Shown piece by piece: positions 17,501 through 19,933 of a stretch of 19,933 bases of DNA. The notes beneath the pieces were generated by a model. The model worked only from the letters and a program-made list of their open reading frames with translations. It was not told the origin of the DNA and did not search any database. Within the stretch, counting starts at the first letter, position 1. Each line of letters opens with the position of its first letter. The stretch is from Pseudomonadota bacterium (GTDB lineage: Bacteria; Myxococcota; UBA9042; PHBI01), in contig SYAK01000573.1 in the NCBI GenBank assembly GCA_005788935.1, positions 1 through 19,933 of the forward strand. The letters are read 5' to 3'. The position numbers and the translations under genes are program-made.

Positions 17501-17527
17501 CCGAACCCGGTGTTCCCGACGCTCTGA
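11594..17527 (+). CDS. Giant InlB-repeat/RCC1 surface protein, C-terminal part
   Basis: This is the in-frame continuation of the lipoprotein gene beginning at 10307; homology resumes at 11567. The GTG at 11594 is merely the first possible start: it has no Shine-Dalgarno and no signal peptide, so separate expression is unlikely. Joined numbering gives 2,406 positions including the TAA. It contains the rest of repeat 2 and repeats 3-19 of the InlB B-type (about 72-79 residues each; core pattern TVSFDSxGG, LCxPTRxGYTFGGW, HTLYARWTA). Between repeats 17 and 18 sits a furin-like Cys module. After the array come a beta-rich linker with Asp-rich stretches (about 1791-1995) and an RCC1-type seven-blade domain (about 1997-2406) with repeated CAI-CWG signatures. 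InlB B-repeats in other bacteria occur in adhesins and invasins. Here a surface adhesin or sensor is likely, but the target is unknown. Confidence 0.85.
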   Translation: MTGDTLVSTAGDHVLRASWLAGAATVSVDSAGGTPCDATAVTFGQPYGALCVPSRPGYVFGGWHEEASGAGAEVTATTVVANADDHTLYATWTAATIQVIFDAAGGVAPVPSTRALTFAQAYGELPATTREGHIFGGWWTSPAGGSEVTPATEVSNPADHVLYARWTASRPQVSFDSKGGTACEPRTVTFGQAYGAAGPLCVPTRTGFTFGGWLTADDGTGSAVGDATVVSNPESHVLYARWTARRYTVSFDSDGGTPCDTMSVIFRQTYGPLCEPTRTGWTFEGWFDAPDAGNLITATSIVVIAANHTLYARWTVNTVTVSFDTRGGSSCAPRTVAYGQAYGASGPLCVPARAGYTFGGWFTGVGGTGGVVTGTTPMNRTVSHTLYAGWTAATLTVTYDNGPGAGCGTQSVVHGDPYGPLCTPSRLGHTFGGWMTAPDGSGSTVTATTTVTAVADHTLHARWTADAYVVSFDSQGGTSCAPITVRYGLTYGEGAPGGALCVPTLPGNLFDGWYDTSGARIVATTVVTRTQSHTLQARWKRVPYVVNFDSAGGTTPSPATKSVNYGSLYGALAITSRLGHTFAGWWTEPDGAGDEVTPDTTVRQTSNHTLYAAWTASRFTVRFDAKGGSACADLPVIFGAAYGTAAPGGALCVPVRAGFAFGGWYDADTEAGNPVSGGTVVAIAGDHTLFARWVTNAYTVTFNPQGGTAPSPSATMAVQFGVPYGALPATTRAGYVFSGWWTSPAGQGNQITGTTTVSRAESHTLYAHWVAGSYVVTYDNRGGTGCNTHSVVFGDRYDLRAPLCAPTQTGFVFAGWYLAETFAGDPVVGETLVTTPGAHTLFARWTSVAYVVSFDATGGSACADLTVRYGRPYGEAAPGGALCTPTRSGYVFDGWLDASSNVVTAATTVARAENHTLRARWQAQQYGVTFDAGEGTLASPPGKSVTYGQPYGALAFTSRVGYALSGWRTMPEGGGAEVTADTVVTRAESHTLHAAWTANRYTVSYDVKGGSACAGFEATFGLAYGASAPGGALCLPSRAGHTFGGWFDGEVDGSARVTEASTVVIPGSHTLVARWTANSYTVSFDGGLCASRMVRYGSRYDYLAQTGLTQPLCTPSQSGYRFIQWCLDPACANGAVTGATIVTLAANHTLYPRWEACPAGTYADGSNACAACDPTCATCSGGGANACLSCTSPAFLSGTSCLTCGPDQIRVTYDPQGGTPTPPPDCRTIGQPFGPLASPTKTGNFLTGWFGASAGGQQWTPSTVIPVGSGPMTLYAQWAAGTGQYLVTYNNQGGAECTSLAVRYGERYGLLAPNQQLCRPTRAGYTFEGWYTTASGDGTVVSGATTVTTMADHSLYARWVVTGNELIVWPPVANVRNESSTRFEITALGGSPGNAMMRYCFEIASGPGSVWTYGNVGTYTPPGTSGTNGQQVVVLVWPNDSDEDCNDPGVEKTTVTLTLVNGSIGIDTNTLAADRQYTWTVAVGSKVDLGLAIGTTYASEVAPGFPVVESDADEDGTLSGTLSPVYTAPTTIAGDVAYDVLRWKSPDNFPAGNPTGTNTYVYVRIVKVKQVEIGTQHVCAIDTLGELKCWGDNTQRQLGLEDSATSTVMTPHLRPWVSWQGRRAVKVNAGFEHTCAIFADFSATCWGRDNFGQLGNGAASTVATISNATAINLCAMYTVQNDCLAEPGCAWSAGSCVTTTYALTALSAGNATTCGIRSDGKALCWGRNALGTVGIGNVVDQPSPQLVQFRVGGAATGALLNLRAVSISTNESNYSGHGFNTCAVLEDGSPWCWGSDGATSVSETLGGFGQSTSLPKPVTNKPANRTFKSIVVGYAHTCGLLDDNTVACFGEVVRSSYATPTTQMFTAVSHLSVGAYMNAVVTNGVLRTWGSDQQYSLGDGNMVDKAYSNPDSPNIGATTVLGLSSSGAWYYDTGSTTMVLRQDGRLMCFGANEFNQCATTLSSGSAVDIPNPVFPTL
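12770..14824 (+). repeat. Higher-order duplication of a four-repeat block
   Basis: Units 8-11 (12770-13678) and units 13-16 (13907-14824) correspond in order. Units 8 and 13 share VTYDN with GC and SVV features. Units 9 and 14 share AYVVSFD, VRYG and the APGGALC insertion. Units 10 and 15 are both Cys-free with PYGALA-like cores. Units 11 and 16 share KGGSACA and APGGALC. Unit 12 separates the blocks. This indicates segmental duplication followed by divergence. Confidence 0.65.
15062..15204 (+). other. Furin/growth-factor-receptor-like Cys module
   Basis: Inserted between InlB repeats 17 and 18. About 48 residues with ten cysteines in a pattern such as CPAGTYADG, CDPTCATCSGG, CLSCTSPAFLSG and CLTC, which resembles furin-like repeats of eukaryotic receptors and of ciliate/myxobacterial surface proteins. 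It is probably a disulfide-rich spacer. Confidence 0.7.
16295..17524 (+). repeat. Seven RCC1-type blades (complete propeller)
   Basis: Seven successive units can be counted: IGTQHVCAI..LKCWG, AGFEHTCAI..ATCWG, AGNATTCGI..ALCWG, FNTCAVL..PWCWG, VGYAHTCGL..VACFG, VGAYMNAVV..RTWG and TTMVLRQDG..LMCFG. Seven is the number of blades in an RCC1 propeller, so the domain looks complete. A PSI-like Cys insertion (NDCLAEPGCAWSAGSC, about 16633-16683) interrupts blades 2-3. Paired cysteines in most blades suggest a disulfide-stabilised extracellular version. Confidence 0.8.
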
Positions 17528-17576
17528 CGCGGGCGGGAACCTTGGGCCTGTCTGGTTGTTTTGGACGAGCCCGTGA

Positions 17577-17612
17577 TTGACAGCGACCTGAGGAAGTCGG
17601 ACACCCTAGACC
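17577..17612 (+). promoter_or_regulatory. Possible promoter upstream of the PEBP gene
   Basis: A perfect -35 hexamer TTGACA (17577-17582) is followed by CCTAGA (17605-17610), which resembles the CTAGAG of the upstream promoter. The spacing of 22 bases is too long for a standard sigma-70 site, so this is weak. Further down the 148-base gap, GTTCGG (17636-17641) and CCGAAC (17651-17656) form a 6-bp leader dyad just before the Shine-Dalgarno. Confidence 0.25.
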
Positions 17613-17675
17613 TGCATGGCCAAGGGCGGGTCCATGTTCGGCCGCCCGTTCCGAACGCAGAAAGGGACCCCTCCG

Positions 17676-18323
17676 ATGAAACTTCGAAGCGACAGCTTTC
17701 AGCATGGCGGCCGGATTCCAGCGGCCTTCGCCTTCGGGCAGCGGGGGGCAGATGGACGTTTTGCCCCGTCGCAAAACCGCTCGCCCCACCTCGCTTGGGC
17801 TGACCTGCCCGCGGGCACGCGGTCGTTGGTGCTGGTCTGTCACGACCCGGACGTGCCGAGCCGCGCGGATGACGTGAACCAGGACGGGCGCCGAGTATCA
17901 GCCGACCTGCCACGGGTGACCGTCCACCACTGGCTGCTGATGGACCTGACGCCCGAGACGGGCGAGCTGCCCGAGGGGGCCTTCTCGGACGGCATCACTC
18001 CGCGCGGCAAGGCTGGGCCCGAGGTCGCGGGTCACGCAGCGCTGCGCCACGGGGTCAACGACTACACCGGATGGTTTGCGGGCGATGCGGACATGGGCGG
18101 CACGTATTACGGATACGATGGCCCATGCCCGCCGTGGAACGACACGATCGTCCACCACTACCACTTCACGCTCTATGCGCTTGGGGTTGACCGGGCCCCC
18201 GTCGATGGCGCCGTGACGGGGACGGCGCTCCTCGCCGCCATCGCGCCGCATGTGGTCGGGCAGGCGGGCATCATGGGCACCTACAGCATCGCCGCGGACG
18301 TGGTGGACGCGACCGGCGCGTGA
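17676..18323 (+). CDS. YbhB/YbcL-family PEBP (Raf-kinase-inhibitor-like) protein
   Basis: 215 residues from ATG 17676, chosen over an in-frame ATG at 17616 because AAAGGGA (17661-17667) lies 8 bases upstream and the family fold begins at once (MKLRSDSFQHGG). PEBP landmarks in order: CHDPDVPS (the DPDxP ligand-site motif), VHHWLLMDL, and YYGYDGPCPPWND followed by HHYHFTLYALG. Bacterial members are small, mostly cytoplasmic or periplasmic anion- or phosphate-binding proteins with no settled role. The insert DDVNQDGRR makes it longer than the E. coli forms of about 160-185 residues. It has no signal peptide. The GTGA overlap with the following sensor kinase gene indicates one operon, a pairing that could hint at a regulatory link. 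Confidence 0.88.
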   Translation: MKLRSDSFQHGGRIPAAFAFGQRGADGRFAPSQNRSPHLAWADLPAGTRSLVLVCHDPDVPSRADDVNQDGRRVSADLPRVTVHHWLLMDLTPETGELPEGAFSDGITPRGKAGPEVAGHAALRHGVNDYTGWFAGDADMGGTYYGYDGPCPPWNDTIVHHYHFTLYALGVDRAPVDGAVTGTALLAAIAPHVVGQAGIMGTYSIAADVVDATGA

Positions 18324-19933
18324 AGTCCGACGGGGCCAGCGGCGGTGAGCCGGGCTACCTTCTGCCTCCGACGCCGCGGGACGAGTTCGATCGGCTGCAG
18401 CGGATCGCGCAGTTCGGGTTGCGGCCCGGGCAGCGACACGAGCCGCTCGAGGTGTTGATGCAGGCGGTCGGCGCCGCTCTTGGGGCGCCGATGGCGCTCG
18501 TCAGCATCGTCGACGCCGAGCAGCAGTTCTTCCTCGCGCACCACGGGCTCGAGGCCGACCGTACGCCGCGGTCCGTCAGCTTCTGCGGGCATTGCGTCGC
18601 GTCACGCGTGCCTTTGCGCGTGTCGGATGCGCTCGAGGACGTGCGTTTTCGGGGGAACCCGCTCGTCACGGGCCCGCCCGACATCCGCGCCTACCTCGGC
18701 ATCCCGATCTTCGGGGGGCTCGGGCAGAGCGCTATCGGCACGGTGTGTGTCATCGACCAGGTCCCGCGCCCGTGGACCGACGAGCAGGAGCGTCAGCTGG
18801 CGCGCCTCGCCATCGTGGTCGAGGACTACATCGAGGGGCTCGCGTCGCGCCGGACATGGCAGCACTCGCCGCTGTCCTTCGTGGTGGTCGACCGGCACGG
18901 ACGCTGCGTGCGCGCCAACCCGGCCTTCGAGCGGTTCGTCGGGGTTCCGATGGCCGGGTTGCTGCAACGACCCCTGACGACCTTTGTGCAGCCGCGAGAC
19001 CGCAATGTGCTCGCCGCGATGATTTCGCACGCGTTGAACCATCGCGAGAGCCCGACACGGCGTGAGCTTGGCTACCTGCGGCTCTCGGGCGAGCTGGTGA
19101 GCGGTGGCACGAGCGTCTCGCCGCTCGTCGAGCCCGAGGATCAGGTCGTGTGCGTGATCCGGGACAGTTCGCTCGAGCGGCGCATCGTCGCGCGCAGCGG
19201 GGTCGTAGCCGAGGTGCGGGCCGAGCTCGAGGGGCCCATCGCGGAGGCCGGGCGGCACCTCGACTTGCTCGCGCAGATGGCAGCGGAGCACGCGCCCGAC
19301 GATCTTCCGACCGTGGCTGCCGTGCGGGCGAAGCTGAAAGAGCTCGACGGGCTGCTCGACGCGCGCATCGGCGACATCGCGGCGCGGGCGCAGATCGAGA
19401 CCGAGCTGCGGACGAGCGAGCAGCGACTGCAGGCCCTCGTGAATCGGGCCCTCGGGCCGATGTTCGTCATCGACGACCGCGGGCGCATCGTGGATGCGAA
19501 TCCGATGGCGCTTGCGACCTACGACTGGACGTTCGAGGCGCTCATCGGGGCGCCGTTGTCGCGCGTCTACCCGACGTTCACCGGGGCCGACTGCGAGCGC
19601 TGGTTCCGCGAGGCGGACGGGCGGGCGCGCGCGATCGTGCCGGACCACGAGCCCGACCACCTCGTCGTTCAGGCGACCCTCGTGCGGCGCGACGGCGTCC
19701 CGGCGGCCGTCGAGCTCGAGCTGCTCGCGATGGACTGGAGCGGTCCTGGGCGGCTCGTGCTCATCGCGCGCGACGTCTCGGAGGCGGCGGCGCGCGAGAC
19801 AGCGCTGCTGCGGGAGCGCGATGACCTCGAGTCGGAGGTCGCGAAGACGACGGCCGCGCTCCGGGAGGTGCAGCGCATGGAGGCGCTGATGGCGCGGTCC
19901 CTCGAGGAGAAGGACACGCTGCTGAAGGAGATC
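18320..19933 (+). CDS. GAF-PAS-PAS sensor histidine kinase (HWE/HisKA_2 type), 3' truncated
   Basis: 538 codons from GTG 18320, open at the right edge. The start overlaps the PEBP stop (GTGA). No clear Shine-Dalgarno is seen, so coupled translation is assumed. A GAF domain covers about residues 20-175, with the signature VSFCGHCV, NPLVTGPPDIRAYLG and IGTVCVID common in sensor kinases. PAS1 (about 180-295) has FVVVDRHGRCVRANPAFE. A helical connector follows (about 300-365). PAS2 (about 368-495) has MFVIDDRGRIVDANPMA and ends IARDVSEAAA. A coiled coil then leads to SLEEKDTLLKEI at the last base. In HisKA_2/HWE kinases this sequence immediately precedes the HHRVKNNLQ phosphohistidine motif, so the kinase core should lie just outside. 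No membrane segments are seen, so it is probably a cytoplasmic sensor. Confidence 0.85.
   Translation, partial: MKSDGASGGEPGYLLPPTPRDEFDRLQRIAQFGLRPGQRHEPLEVLMQAVGAALGAPMALVSIVDAEQQFFLAHHGLEADRTPRSVSFCGHCVASRVPLRVSDALEDVRFRGNPLVTGPPDIRAYLGIPIFGGLGQSAIGTVCVIDQVPRPWTDEQERQLARLAIVVEDYIEGLASRRTWQHSPLSFVVVDRHGRCVRANPAFERFVGVPMAGLLQRPLTTFVQPRDRNVLAAMISHALNHRESPTRRELGYLRLSGELVSGGTSVSPLVEPEDQVVCVIRDSSLERRIVARSGVVAEVRAELEGPIAEAGRHLDLLAQMAAEHAPDDLPTVAAVRAKLKELDGLLDARIGDIAARAQIETELRTSEQRLQALVNRALGPMFVIDDRGRIVDANPMALATYDWTFEALIGAPLSRVYPTFTGADCERWFREADGRARAIVPDHEPDHLVVQATLVRRDGVPAAVELELLAMDWSGPGRLVLIARDVSEAAARETALLRERDDLESEVAKTTAALREVQRMEALMARSLEEKDTLLKEI

Overview
The window is GC-rich throughout and tightly packed with genes. 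It carries lipoproteins with cysteine-rich and lamin-tail modules, a giant InlB-repeat/RCC1 surface protein, a long 67K-type SppA, and a GAF/PAS sensor kinase that appears to belong to the HWE/HisKA_2 group. This mixture is typical of Myxococcota (the former Deltaproteobacteria, Polyangia-like). The assignment is inferred from gene content; no rRNA or other marker gene is present. I see no tRNA, rRNA, CRISPR array, insertion sequence or prophage.

Layout. Positions 1-761 (minus strand) hold the 5' end of an unidentified gene and, upstream of it, a glutathione S-transferase. A divergent gap leads to 923-2422 (plus), an outer-membrane beta-barrel of the OmpL/BBP2 type. It converges on a CnoX/YbbN-type thioredoxin-TPR co-chaperone (2463-3326, minus), with a perfect hairpin between the two stops. 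Upstream on the minus strand is a lipoprotein with a possible caspase-like His/Cys pair and a C-terminal lamin-tail domain (3410-5533). Divergent from it is an SppA-type protease fused to an N-terminal beta-rich domain (5692-8229), followed by a bicistronic unit: an unrecognised repeat-poor secretable or cytoplasmic protein (8318-9790) overlapped by a small zinc-ribbon protein (9787-10041). An intrinsic terminator and a good promoter follow.

Positions 10307-17527 form what should be one gene for a roughly 2,400-residue surface lipoprotein: lipobox, Cys-rich head, 19 InlB-type B-repeats, a furin-like Cys module, a linker, and seven RCC1 blades. It is split by a single in-frame TAA at 11564-11566, where the other repeats have an aromatic or similar residue. 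Reading frame and repeat homology continue on both sides, so this is a nonsense mutation, a one-base sequence error, or recoding. The repeat array also shows a higher-order duplication of four repeats.

The window ends with a PEBP-family (YbhB/YbcL) protein (17676-18323) overlapping a GAF-PAS-PAS sensor kinase. The kinase is cut by the window edge exactly where its HisKA_2 phosphoacceptor motif should begin.

The genes do not form one pathway. The common theme is the cell envelope: porin, periplasmic or membrane protease, two lipoproteins and a giant adhesin-like protein. The best candidates for something undescribed are the 8318-10041 two-gene unit, the interrupted giant lipoprotein, and the lamin-tail lipoprotein with a protease-like dyad.
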